Origin: Pseudofrankia coriaricola
Lineage (GTDB): Bacteria > Actinomycetota > Actinomycetes > Frankiales > Frankiaceae
NCBI RefSeq assembly: GCF_001854805.1
Contig: NZ_MBLO01000136.1
Span: forward strand, 1-50,980
Direction: 5' to 3'
DNA length: 50,980 bases
In this document: positions 8,300-16,404 of the stretch, piece after piece
How the letters are laid out: every line of letters begins with the position of its first letter
How positions within the stretch are numbered: position 1 is the stretch's first letter
Program-made: the position numbers and the translations under genes
Notes under the pieces: model-generated
The model's input: the letters and a program-made list of their open reading frames with translations, nothing else
What the model was told of the DNA's origin: nothing
The model's database searches: none

Positions 8300-8750
8300 C
8301 TTCCACGGCGGCGTCGAGATGTTCCCCGGACCCGGTCCGTTCGAAGAGAACGCCGTCGCCACCAGGCTGGATCACGAGCTCGACCTTGACCTCGCCACCA
8401 TCTGGCCATACCTGTGGCTCACCGTGCCCGACGCCGCCCGCCTCGAGATCACCAACGCACGTGAGACGATCGACCGCGCCACCACCCTGGCAGGCTGGGG
8501 CCTGCTCTACGTCGTGGTCGCGGCGGTGTGGTGGCCCGGTCTGCTCATCGTGATCGCCGTCGTCGCCACCGCGCACCACCGCGGACGCGCGGCAACCGAC
8601 ACCTACGCGCTCCTCCTGGAGGCGACTGTCCGGCTCCACACGGTCGCCCTCGCGCACGGTCTCGGCCTGACCCACACCGGCCCGCTCTCCCGCGAAACCG
8701 GCAGGGCGCTCACCAGCCTCCTCGGAAGCCGGTCCCCCGCCACCGCCTGA
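8300..8750 (+). pseudogene. Membrane protein, C-terminal remnant
   Basis: From about 8319 (a possible ATG) to 8750 the frame encodes an acidic segment, a helix-rich stretch (LEITNARETIDRATTLAGWG) and one strong double hydrophobic segment (LLYVVVAAVWWPGLLIVIAV), then a C-terminal tail. Codon bias is strongly coding. It resembles the C-terminal part of a common actinobacterial membrane protein of unknown function. It is tail-to-tail with no spacer from the CHAT remnant, both cut at about 8270-8300, which suggests a rearrangement joint. A short intact protein of 143 residues cannot be excluded. Confidence 0.5.
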
Positions 8751-9078
8751 CCTCCGAAACAACCTCGCCTACGCGCGACTGTTCCGACAAACCACGTGAC
8801 GGTACGGATCGCAGGTCACGGTGCCTTGTCGCTTGTCGGTGATCCCCGGTTGACGAGGGCCTCCAGCCCGGGCTGTCGTCGGCGAGAAACGGATTGACGA
8901 TCATGCCGGAGTGACCATGGTCAAGGCCCGCAAGCTTCCGCGGCGGGCGGACGATCGACCCGCGCGACCTCAACCGATGGTGAGACGTCATGTGACTTCC
9001 CAGTACGTTCTGGCATCGTCACCTTCCTCTCGTGCCCTCGACCTCGTGTTTCAGGGGATCTCCAGACGAGCGGCTGGG
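8751..9078. other. 328-bp region without recognisable gene
   Basis: It lies between the membrane-protein remnant and the FtsX remnant. Open frames on both strands lack family motifs or ribosome sites. No repeat or hairpin of note. Confidence 0.4.
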
Positions 9079-9378
9079 TCAGGGCGCGGTGAGGGCTTCG
9101 GTGGGCTGGAGGTGGGAGGCGCGCGTGGCGGGGTACAGGCCGGCGACACCGCCGATGGCGAGGGTGGCCCCGAGGGCGAGGAGCATCGTCCAGGGCGGGA
9201 CGACGGTGGGCCAACTCTGGAGGGTCGCGTAGCAGGTGGTGACGCCGACGCCGAGGACGAGTCCCGCGATCCCCCCGAGCGTGGACAGCAGCAGCGCCTC
9301 GGTCAGGAACTGGTTGCGGATGTCGCCGCGGGTGGCCCCGAGCGCGCGGCGAAGCCCCACCTCGCCGCGCGCTCGGGG
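9079..9378 (-). pseudogene. MacB/FtsX-type ABC permease, C-terminal remnant
   Basis: About 100 residues match the C-terminal end of MacB/FtsX permeases: RGEVGLRRALGATR, TEALLLSTLGGIAGLVLGV, a second helix near LLALGATLAIGGVAGLYPA, and the terminal ATRASHLQPTEALTAP. The periplasmic domain and first helices are missing. The frame is cut upstream at the far arm of a 22-bp perfect palindrome (9331-9383). No ATPase partner is nearby. Confidence 0.75.
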
Positions 9379-9383
9379 CCACC
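9331..9383. repeat. 22-bp perfect inverted repeat at FtsX truncation
   Basis: The arms 9331-9352 and 9362-9383 are perfectly complementary over 22 bp with a 9-nt loop. The left arm encodes the conserved LRRALGAT segment of the permease; the right arm is its reverse complement and replaces the rest of the gene. Confidence 0.85.
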
Positions 9384-9452
9384 TCGGGCACGAAACTGAT
9401 TTCTGGCACGGTACAGCTTATGGCGGGCCTTCGGAGCGCAATGCAGGCGGCG

Positions 9453-10064
9453 TCATCCGCTCGAATTCTCCTTGAGGTAGGTGTCATAGATCAGCCGGTC
9501 GTCGGCCGAGAGTGACTCCTGGGGGATGTAGGAGAACCTGAAGTCCGTGTTCACGACGTTGGCTCTGTTGTACAGCTCGTTGTCGGAGGGCGACCATGTC
9601 CCTATCTGCTCATTGACGCTCGGATTGAGCATCATAAATATATTGTCGCTTATCCACCTGTTGACAGTGATTGGATCGTAGGTGGGGTAGAGCTTGCATG
9701 CTCCCGTGGAGTTCCGCCAGTTGAAGTACATCTGCGTGCCGTCCACGAAAGTGCTGAGATATAGATTCTGGCCGTTTTTCTGCAAAGTCCACAGCAGGGC
9801 ACCGTCCGTGGTGGCGGAGCTCGAGTACAGCCATACTCCATCATTGGTGACGTAGGTGTCGAAACCGACGTTGTAGAGGTAGCCACGGAACGGACTTCCG
9901 CTGTCGTACTGACTCTGAGCCAGCCACGCCAGACCAAGTGTCGAGTAGAGGCTTGCCAGCTCCCGATCGAGATCGACCGCCTCTTCTCGGGGCTTCGCTG
10001 TGGACCCGTGCGTTTCGCGCACCTTCTTCAGTACTTCCTGGCGGTATTCCACGGAGACAGGCAT
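9453..10064 (-). CDS. Orphan hypothetical protein, lower GC
   Basis: This 203-residue protein starts at ATG 10064, which has a well-spaced AAGGGAG; the TTG six bases upstream is less likely. An N-terminal charged helical part (to about 40) is followed by an aromatic-rich region with many Tyr, Trp, Asn and Ser residues (GYLYNVGFDTYVTNDGVWLY, DPITVNRWISDNIFMMLNP). There is no signal peptide or membrane helix. Third-position GC is far lower than in neighbours, pointing to recent acquisition. No family was recognised. Confidence 0.75.
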   Translation of the reverse strand: MPVSVEYRQEVLKKVRETHGSTAKPREEAVDLDRELASLYSTLGLAWLAQSQYDSGSPFRGYLYNVGFDTYVTNDGVWLYSSSATTDGALLWTLQKNGQNLYLSTFVDGTQMYFNWRNSTGACKLYPTYDPITVNRWISDNIFMMLNPSVNEQIGTWSPSDNELYNRANVVNTDFRFSYIPQESLSADDRLIYDTYLKENSSG

Positions 10065-10311
10065 GATCAACTCCCTTGGTCTCTCGGGCCACAGGCGCCC
10101 ACACCAAACGTAGATGAGGACGCCGAGTCGAAGGCCGCTGGGCGGACTGGGTTGACGTCAGTCCCCTGAAAACGCCAGAGTCCTCCTTCCCCGGTGACCT
10201 CGCCTGAAACGCCATCATTGAGGCGCCGCGGGCCGCGGCCGTTCTTTGCCTGCGGCCATCCCTCCCGCCGCCAGGCTTACTCGGGGGTTCACCGAAAATC
10301 GGGACTCCGCC

Positions 10312-10518
10312 AGTGATCCTGGGGACAACGGCCGCCGCGCGTGCGAAGGAAGATCATTTTCGCACACCCTTTGGCCCTCTAGTGATCCTGGGGACAACGG
10401 CCGCCGGGCGTGCGAAGGAAGATCATTTTCGCACGCCCTTTGGCCCTCTAGTGATCCTGGGGACAACGGCCGCCGGGCGTGCGAAGGAAGATCATTTTCG
10501 CACACCCTTTGGCCCTCT
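10312..10518. repeat. Three tandem 69-bp palindromic repeats
   Basis: The copies lie at 10312-10380, 10381-10449 and 10450-10518. Each begins AGTGATCCTGGGGACAACGG and ends CCCTTTGGCCCTCT. Each contains a hairpin with arms GTGCGAA and TTCGCAC; in the middle copy the stem is a perfect 11 bp (GGGCGTGCGAA) around an 11-nt loop holding GATC, with outer GGCC sequences able to pair. The period is divisible by three and the copies lack stops in three of six frames. The last copy supplies the TAG stop of the TetR gene. This resembles a REP/MITE-like element. Confidence 0.92.
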
Positions 10519-11158
10519 AGACGGCGAGCTGGCCGGGCGCCGGGACGGAGGGGAGCACGCCAACTGCCCCCATCGACTCGTCAAGGAGGTTCGCGAGCCG
10601 GACCCGGCCCTCGGCAGCGACCCATACCGTCTGGGCGGCGTCCAGGCAGGCGAGCGCGGCGCCGGCGATCGCGACCGCGCGTGGATCGGCACTGTCGGAG
10701 GCCGCGGTGGGTGGACGTGGTGGCAGCCGGGGCGCCAGATGAGGAGCGAGCAGCTCCCGCCAGCGGGACTGCTTTTCCAGATGACGGGCCTTCAGGCTCG
10801 GCGTGTCCCGCAGCATCCGCAGGACAGCCAGCGTGCCGGTGGGGTCGTGGTCGTTGTGTTTCGCGATGACCTCGAAGGCACGACGCAGGGCTGTCCAGGC
10901 TGGCTCGTCGTCGGGGCGCTCGGCGAGGGCGGAGGCGAGTTGCTGACCGCCGTACTCGAGGTTGCCCAGGACTACGTCTTCCTTCGACCCGAAGTAGCGG
11001 AAGAAGCTGCGCTTGGAGATCCCTGCCTCCGTTGCGATCTCCTCAACACTCGTGCCGTCGTAGCCGCGTTCCACGAAGAGCCGCATCGCGATGGACATCA
11101 GATCGGCCTGCACCGCCCGGCGGGTGCGTTCCCGCAGGCCAGGCGAGAGCTCCTCCAT
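10517..11158 (-). CDS. TetR-family regulator
   Basis: The protein is 213 residues. The N-terminal HTH (about 12-60) is classic: ADLMSIAMRLFVERGYDGTSVEEIATEAGISKRSFFRYFGSKEDVV. The C-terminal ligand domain carries long helices and a conserved AALACLDAA segment. It is divergent from the SDR-LLM pair, 100 bp away, and likely represses it; the ligand is unknown. Its stop codon lies inside the end of the third 69-bp repeat, so the native C-terminus may have been replaced when the repeat arrived. Confidence 0.92.
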   Translation of the reverse strand: MEELSPGLRERTRRAVQADLMSIAMRLFVERGYDGTSVEEIATEAGISKRSFFRYFGSKEDVVLGNLEYGGQQLASALAERPDDEPAWTALRRAFEVIAKHNDHDPTGTLAVLRMLRDTPSLKARHLEKQSRWRELLAPHLAPRLPPRPPTAASDSADPRAVAIAGAALACLDAAQTVWVAAEGRVRLANLLDESMGAVGVLPSVPAPGQLAV

Positions 11159-11260
11159 GATCTACAGTGTAACCCAACGTCAAAACTGTCACCGGGTGCC
11201 AGGTTAGGCGTATGGTGCTCGTGGATACATCATGCGACCGGCGACGGCAGGAGCGGCCTG

Positions 11261-12088
11261 ATGGCGGCAGACAGCAGGGTGTGGTTCGTGACGGGGTCGT
11301 CCCGCGGCTTCGGTCGTTCGTTCGTCGCGGCCGCGCTCGCTCGCGGCGACCGCGTCGCGGCGACCGCCCGCGGCCTGGGCAGCCTGGCGGACCTGGTCGA
11401 GGCCAACAGCGAGGCGATCCTGCCGCTGCGGCTCGACGTGACCGACAAGGAAGCGGTGGGTGCGGCCGTGAAGGCCGCGTACGCCCATTTCGGACGTCTC
11501 GACATCGTCGTCAACAACGCTGGGTACGGCCTGGTCGGCGCCGTGGAGGAACTCGACGAGCAGGCTATTCGCGGCCAATTGGAAACGAACTTCTTCGGCG
11601 CGCTGTGGGTGACCCAGGCCGTGCTTCCTTATCTGCGGGAGCAGGGTTCCGGTCACATCGTGCAGATCTCCTCGGTCAGTGGCCTCGCGGCGTTTCCGAC
11701 TCTAGGCGGCTACAACGCGTCCAAGTGGGCGCTGGAGGGGCTCAGCGAGGCGCTGGCTCAGGAGGTCGCGAGCTTTGGGATCGCGGTGACCCTCGTCGAG
11801 CCCGGCCTTTTCGGGACCGACTGGGCCGGCTCGTCCGCCGCTCATGCCACCCCGGATCCCGTGTACGACCAGATGCGCCAGGCCATGGTGGCGATGAATG
11901 GTCAGGCCGAGGTCGGCGACCCCGCTGCCGCCGCGGCGGCGCTGCTGAAGGTCGTCGACGCGGAGAACCCTCCGCTGCGGGTCCTGTTCGGTAGCCAGCC
12001 CGCCCAGGTCGTCAAGTACATCTATGAGCAGCGGCTGAAGACCTGGGCGGACTGGGAACCGGTCGCCCGGCAGGCCCAGGGTTCCTGA
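11261..12088 (+). CDS. Classical short-chain dehydrogenase/reductase
   Basis: The protein is 275 residues. The start at 11261 is chosen for an AGGAG 8 nt upstream and because the Rossmann fold begins at residue 6; the open frame extends far upstream without meaning. The NADP-type TGSSRGFG (11-18), NNAG (86-89), Ser near 138 and Y151-x3-K155 are all present. The substrate is unknown. It is followed after 22 bp by an LLM oxidoreductase and faces a divergent TetR gene, suggesting an inducible small-molecule reduction or detoxification unit. Confidence 0.92.
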   Translation: MAADSRVWFVTGSSRGFGRSFVAAALARGDRVAATARGLGSLADLVEANSEAILPLRLDVTDKEAVGAAVKAAYAHFGRLDIVVNNAGYGLVGAVEELDEQAIRGQLETNFFGALWVTQAVLPYLREQGSGHIVQISSVSGLAAFPTLGGYNASKWALEGLSEALAQEVASFGIAVTLVEPGLFGTDWAGSSAAHATPDPVYDQMRQAMVAMNGQAEVGDPAAAAAALLKVVDAENPPLRVLFGSQPAQVVKYIYEQRLKTWADWEPVARQAQGS

Positions 12089-12110
12089 GATTGAGGGGGA
12101 CACAAGAGCG

Positions 12111-13109
12111 ATGACTGTTCGACCTGCATTATCCTGCGCGTTCCCGCCGAGCTCCCGGGTCGTCGAGTACGCGACGGCCGCCGAGGAACTCGGGTACCGG
12201 CGGATCTGGCTGTACGATTCCCCGGCCCTGTACGGCGACATCTGGATGGCGCTCGGCCGGCTCGCCGCGCAGACCACCCGGATCGGCCTTGGCACCGGGG
12301 TCGCGGTCCCGAGTCTGCGTCATCCGATGGTCACGGCCGCGGCGATCAGCACGGTCGAGGAAATCTCGCCCGGCCGGCTGGTGGTGGCATTCGGTACCGG
12401 CTGGACGGGCCGCATGACCATGGGGCAGAAGCCGATGAGATGGGCCGACCTGGCCGCCTACACCCGGCAGGTGCGCGGCCTGCTGGCCGGCGAGGTCGTC
12501 GACGTCGACGGCGGCGCCTGTCAGATGATGCATGCCCCGGGATATGGGGCGCCGCGGCCGGTCGAGGTGCCGATCTGGGTGGCGCCGGGCGGCCCCAAGG
12601 GATTCGCGGTGGCGCGGGACCTGGCCGACGGCGTCATCGTCTCGGAAGTCCCCAGTGAGCAGGACCGAGGCTGGAACAACTGTGCCCTGCTCATGTTCGG
12701 CACCGTGATCCGACCGGGCGAGGACCACACCAGCCACCGGCTGATCGAGGCGGCCGGCCCCTGCTACGCCACCAGCTTCCACTACGCCTGGCACTACGCC
12801 CCACAGGCCCTGCCCGGCAAGCCGGGCGGTGCCGAATGGCTGGCTCGCCTCGAGGCCGAGCGCCCGGCGCGGGAGCGTCACCTCGCTGCCCACCAGGGTC
12901 ATCTGTGCACGGTGACCGAGCGGGACCGCCCGCTGGTCGACGCGGCTGGTCCGGCGATCCTGGGCTCGGGGTGGACCGGCGACGCCGCCACGATCGCGGC
13001 CCGCCTCGACGAGGCCGGTGATGCGGGCGTGACCGAGGTGGTCTACATGCCGGTCGGTCCCAACATCCCCGACGAGCTACAGGCATTTGCCCAGACAACG
13101 AAAACGTGA
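12111..13109 (+). CDS. LLM-class (luciferase-like) oxidoreductase, probably F420-dependent
   Basis: The protein is 332 residues and starts 22 bp after the SDR, behind GAGGGGGAC. It has the bacterial luciferase barrel pattern: EYATAAEELGYRRIWLYD near the start, TTRIGLGTGVAVPSLRHP, then EEISPGRLVVAFGTGW and a C-terminal AGVTEVVYMPVGP. Actinobacterial members of this subclass commonly use F420. It probably shares its substrate with the SDR and is likely under the divergent TetR. Confidence 0.88.
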   Translation: MTVRPALSCAFPPSSRVVEYATAAEELGYRRIWLYDSPALYGDIWMALGRLAAQTTRIGLGTGVAVPSLRHPMVTAAAISTVEEISPGRLVVAFGTGWTGRMTMGQKPMRWADLAAYTRQVRGLLAGEVVDVDGGACQMMHAPGYGAPRPVEVPIWVAPGGPKGFAVARDLADGVIVSEVPSEQDRGWNNCALLMFGTVIRPGEDHTSHRLIEAAGPCYATSFHYAWHYAPQALPGKPGGAEWLARLEAERPARERHLAAHQGHLCTVTERDRPLVDAAGPAILGSGWTGDAATIAARLDEAGDAGVTEVVYMPVGPNIPDELQAFAQTTKT

Positions 13110-13348
13110 GCCGCCGGCCCCTTGGCGACCACACCAGGACTGTTGCGGCCGGCCGTCGCAGTGGTCTGCGCCGGCAACCAGGATGCTCCGTCATCCTCTG
13201 CTACGAATGCGGTCTCGTCCCGCCTTCCGATAGCGACCTGCCGAGATAGATGCATGCGCACGCTTCTCGTACACTGGGACACCTGGACCGGCGAGCGCGC
13301 GGAGGCGCGGCCGACGGGGACTGCGGGTGGAGGCGGAGATACTGAACC
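13110..13348. other. Intergenic, presumed promoter of the MarR gene
   Basis: A 239-bp gap after the LLM gene. No gene or strong hairpin seen. Confidence 0.4.
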
Positions 13349-13960
13349 GTGCGCATGCAACTTTCGCCCCCGGCGGGCGGCGACGGTGAGCAGCCCGGCG
13401 GCTGGGCCGGGCTCGACGCGGTCCTGCGCCGGGCCGGCGCCGCACTCGACGGGCCGCCGGAGCTGGTCGCGCTGTGGATGTTCGTCGCCCGCGCTGGCCG
13501 CGCGCTGCGCGCCCTCTCGGAGCCGGGGCTGGCCGCCGTCGGGATCGACACCTCGGATTTCGCGATCCTCGCGGCACTGTGGTTTCGCGGCGAGCCGTTC
13601 CGCGCATCGCCCGGGGCGCTCGCCCACGACGTCGGCCTGTCCCAGAGCGGCACCGCCCGCGCGCTGCAGCGCCTCGAGCTGCGCGCCGCGATCCGCCGCC
13701 ACGGCCACCCCGCCGACCGGCGGGCCACGATCGTGGAACTCACCGACGCCGGCGCCGCATTGGTCCACCGCCAGCTCGCCGAGATCTCCGCGACGTTCGC
13801 CGACTGCCTGGACGCCCCGGGCGGCACCCCGGAGGGTGACACGGTCGACCTGCGGCTCGTTGCCGCAGCCTTCGCCGCGTTCGCCGACCGCGTCGAGCAC
13901 GCCGTCCGCGCGAAGACGGTGCCCACGCTGCCGGAGCCCGCTACCACGCCGAGGCACTGA
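13349..13960 (+). CDS. MarR-family regulator
   Basis: This protein of about 203 residues starts at GTG 13349 or ATG 13355. The winged helix lies around residues 65-140: DFAILAALWFRG, PGALAHDVGLSQSGTARALQRLELRAAI, the wing RHGHPADRRATIVELTDAGAAL. It stands alone on the plus strand beside degraded fatty-acid or steroid catabolism genes, which it may once have controlled (inference). Confidence 0.85.
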   Translation: MRMQLSPPAGGDGEQPGGWAGLDAVLRRAGAALDGPPELVALWMFVARAGRALRALSEPGLAAVGIDTSDFAILAALWFRGEPFRASPGALAHDVGLSQSGTARALQRLELRAAIRRHGHPADRRATIVELTDAGAALVHRQLAEISATFADCLDAPGGTPEGDTVDLRLVAAAFAAFADRVEHAVRAKTVPTLPEPATTPRH

Positions 13961-14042
13961 TCGCGGCCTCGCGGCCGGGAGATGAGGACACCCATGGGCC
14001 CGGCCGGGCGCGCGACGATCGTCGGCCTGCACAACACCCGCC

Positions 14043-14195
14043 AAGCCCGTCGGCGCCCGCGCCGCTGACCGGGCGTTCGCCACCGCCGGGCTCGCTCGCG
14101 CGGATGTCGACGTCGCCGAGCTCTACGACCCGTTCTCCTTCGAGGTCATCCGCCAGCTCGAGGCGTTCGGGTTCTGCAAGCCTGGGGAAGGCGGC
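14043..14195 (+). pseudogene. SCP-x-type thiolase, internal remnant
   Basis: About 50 residues read AADRAFATAGLARADVDVAE, LYDPFSFEVIRQLEAFGFCK and end at PGEGG. This is characteristic of non-decarboxylating SCP-x-like thiolases of lipid and sterol side-chain catabolism. Both ends are missing; after GEGG the sequence switches, in a different frame, to an amidohydrolase C-terminus. Confidence 0.7.
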
Positions 14196-14198
14196 TCC

Positions 14199-14518
14199 TC
14201 GACTGGTTCGAGCTCGACAACGTCTGCTGGGAGTCCGACTTCCCGCACTCCGACTCCAGCTGGCCGAACGCCCCCGAGGACGTCATCGCCAACCTCGGCC
14301 ACCTCCCCGACGACACCATCAACAAGATCACCTATGAGAACGCGTTACGCCATTACCAGTTCGACCCGTTCGCGACCCGGCCCCGAGAGCAGTGCACCTC
14401 GGGGGCGCTGCGTGCCGGGGCGACCGACGTCGACGTTGTCACCCGCGTCGGCCGGGCCGCGGACGAGCGCGACCTTGCCGCCTGGAAACGGATGACCTCT
14501 CACGCCGGGCGGGCCTGA
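14199..14518 (+). pseudogene. Amidohydrolase-2 family, C-terminal remnant
   Basis: About 106 residues begin DWFELDNVCWESDFPHSDSS and continue with PNAPEDVIANLGHLPDDTIN, KITYENALRHYQFDP. This is the metal-dependent amidohydrolase C-terminus (metal-ligand Asp in the SDFPH segment, then the NALRHYQFDP tail), ending at TGA 14518. The N-terminal barrel is gone. The CoA-transferase remnant starts four bases later. Confidence 0.72.
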
Positions 14519-14521
14519 CCG

Positions 14522-15203
14522 ATGGCCTCATACCCCCTCGATGACGTCCGCGTCCTGGAACTGGCGACAGGGATCGCCGGGCCTTACTGCGGCAAGCTGT
14601 TCGCCGACGCCGGCGCCGACGTTGTCAAGCTCGAAGGCCCAGGCGGCGACCCGACCCGGTCCTGGTCGGCGTCCGGCGTGCATGCTGACGGCGACGGGGC
14701 GCTCTTCAGATTCCTGAACACGTCGAAACGCTCCGTCGCCGCCGGCATCGACAGCCCGCGCGGCCGGGCGCTCGCCGCCGCCGCCGACGTCATCGTCGTC
14801 GGCGGCGACCTGGCCGCGCAGCCCGCCGGCCCCGGCCCCGCCTTCGTACGCCAGCTGGCGGCGGACAGCCCGCGCGCCGTCGTGCTCGCGATCAGCCCCT
14901 GGGGGCTCGTTGGACCGTGGCCGGACGAGCACCGCCCGGCGAGCGAGTTCCTCTTACAGGCGCTGTGCGGGTCGATCGCGTGGCGCGGTGAGCCCGCCGG
15001 TCCGCCGATGCAGGCCGGCGGCCGGCTCGGTGAGTGGGCGTCCGGCGCCTATGCCGCCGTCGTCGGCCTCGCCGCGCTGCGTGGCGCCCACCTTCGGCCA
15101 GCACAACGACGAGGTCTATGGCGACCTGCTGGGTTTCATGGCCGACGAGATCGACAGATTGCGCGAGAGAATGCTGATCAGCGAACGGCCGGCTGGTGTC
15201 TGA
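14522..15203 (+). pseudogene. CaiB/BaiF family III CoA transferase with internal deletion
   Basis: From ATG 14522 about 190 residues form the family N-terminus: VRVLELATGIAGPYCGKLFA, DAGADVVKLEGPGGDPTR and LNTSKRSVA, through AYAAVVGLAALRGA near 15090. A frame change follows, and about 36 residues of the family C-terminus (FGQHNDEVYGDLLGF, ADEIDRLRERMLI) run to the stop at 15203. The central part carrying the catalytic Asp region is deleted. Full-length relatives are about 400 or 800 residues. It was probably part of the same acyl-CoA catabolic set as the two upstream remnants. Confidence 0.82.
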
Positions 15204-15344
15204 CGTGATGGCTGGACCCGCGCGGCGATGTTGGTCCCGGCCCCTCCCCGCTCCGTCGCCACCAACCTGATCTTCAGCGACACGATCTACCAGCTGTTCC
15301 GCCCCGACCTCGACGTGGCGGCCCGACTGCGAGGAGAACCGACC

Positions 15345-16331
15345 ATGGCCATATCCGACGACCTGCCGGCGCTCGCGGTGCCGGCGCGTGAGATCCCGGT
15401 TCCGCGGTCGGTGAGCCCCCAGGCGCGGGCCATGCTGGCTATGGGGCGGACGGAGACACGCGAGTACCCCGCCCTGGATGACGCCGACGCATGGCGGGCG
15501 ATGATCAAAGCCGCGGACGAGGCGGTCCTGTCCATGCTGCTCGGGCGGGCGTCGGGACTCCCGTCCGACGTGGAGGAGATCGAGGTCGCCGGGGTTCGGG
15601 TCTACACGATCAGGCCCCAGGACGTGCCCGTCGACGACCGGCGCGTATTCCTCGACGTTCACGGCGGTGCCCTGATTATGGGCGGTGGTGAGTGCTGCCG
15701 GGTCATGGGTGCCGGTACCGCCGCGCGCGTCGGCGCACCCGTCTGGGCGGTCGACTACCGGATGCCACCCGACCACCCGTACCCGGCGCCGCTGGACGAC
15801 TGCGTCGCCGCCTACCGCGCGCTCCTGGAAGAGCATCGGCCGGATGAGATCATCGTGGGTGGGGCGTCGGCCGGCGGCAACCTGGCCGCCGCGCTCATCC
15901 TGAGAGCGCGCGACGAGGGACTGCCGTTACCGGCGGCCGCGGTGCTGAACACGCCGGAAGTCGACCTCACCGAGTCGGGAGACACCTTCCAGACCAACCT
16001 CGGCGTCGACACCGTCCTGCCTCGCAGTCTGATGCCCGCCAACCTTCTCTATGCCGGCGGGCACGATCTCGCCGACCCCTACCTGTCGCCCTTGTTCGGC
16101 GACTTCGCCAAGGGCTTTCCACCCACGCTGCTCGCCAGCGGGACACGCGACCTGTTTCTGTCGAACACGGTGCGCATGCACCGGGCCCTGCGAGCGGCGG
16201 GCGTGCCGGCCGAGCTGCACGTGCTCGAGGCCGCGCCGCACGCCGCCTTCCACGGAGCCGCGCCCGAGGACCGGGACCTCGACCGTGAGGTGCGCCGCTT
16301 CGTCGACCTCCACTGGGGCAGGCTGGCGTGA
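15345..16331 (+). CDS. Alpha/beta hydrolase (HSL-type esterase)
   Basis: The protein is 328 residues. The start at 15345 is chosen for GAGGAG eight bases upstream; the frame is open further back but that stretch looks like debris. The oxyanion motif HGG (106-108), nucleophile Ser175 in GGASAGGN, Asp269 in GTRD and His303 in HAAFHG form the expected triad of the hormone-sensitive-lipase group. It likely hydrolyses small carboxylic esters or lactones; the substrate is unknown. It is convergent with two SDR genes. Confidence 0.9.
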   Translation: MAISDDLPALAVPAREIPVPRSVSPQARAMLAMGRTETREYPALDDADAWRAMIKAADEAVLSMLLGRASGLPSDVEEIEVAGVRVYTIRPQDVPVDDRRVFLDVHGGALIMGGGECCRVMGAGTAARVGAPVWAVDYRMPPDHPYPAPLDDCVAAYRALLEEHRPDEIIVGGASAGGNLAAALILRARDEGLPLPAAAVLNTPEVDLTESGDTFQTNLGVDTVLPRSLMPANLLYAGGHDLADPYLSPLFGDFAKGFPPTLLASGTRDLFLSNTVRMHRALRAAGVPAELHVLEAAPHAAFHGAAPEDRDLDREVRRFVDLHWGRLA

Positions 16332-16404
16332 CGGCGGTCCGGCCTCCTTCTGGAAAGCCGGACCCACACGGTCGCCACCCTCAGCGGCTCGAGCAATGAC
16401 GCCG

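Noticed and set aside
10312-10518. Possible CRISPR array
   Set aside because: The copies are directly adjacent with no variable spacers and no cas genes are present.
10313-11260. Plus-strand extension upstream of the SDR
   Set aside because: The open frame passes through the 69-bp repeats and antisense to TetR; the ribosome site and fold place the SDR start at 11261.
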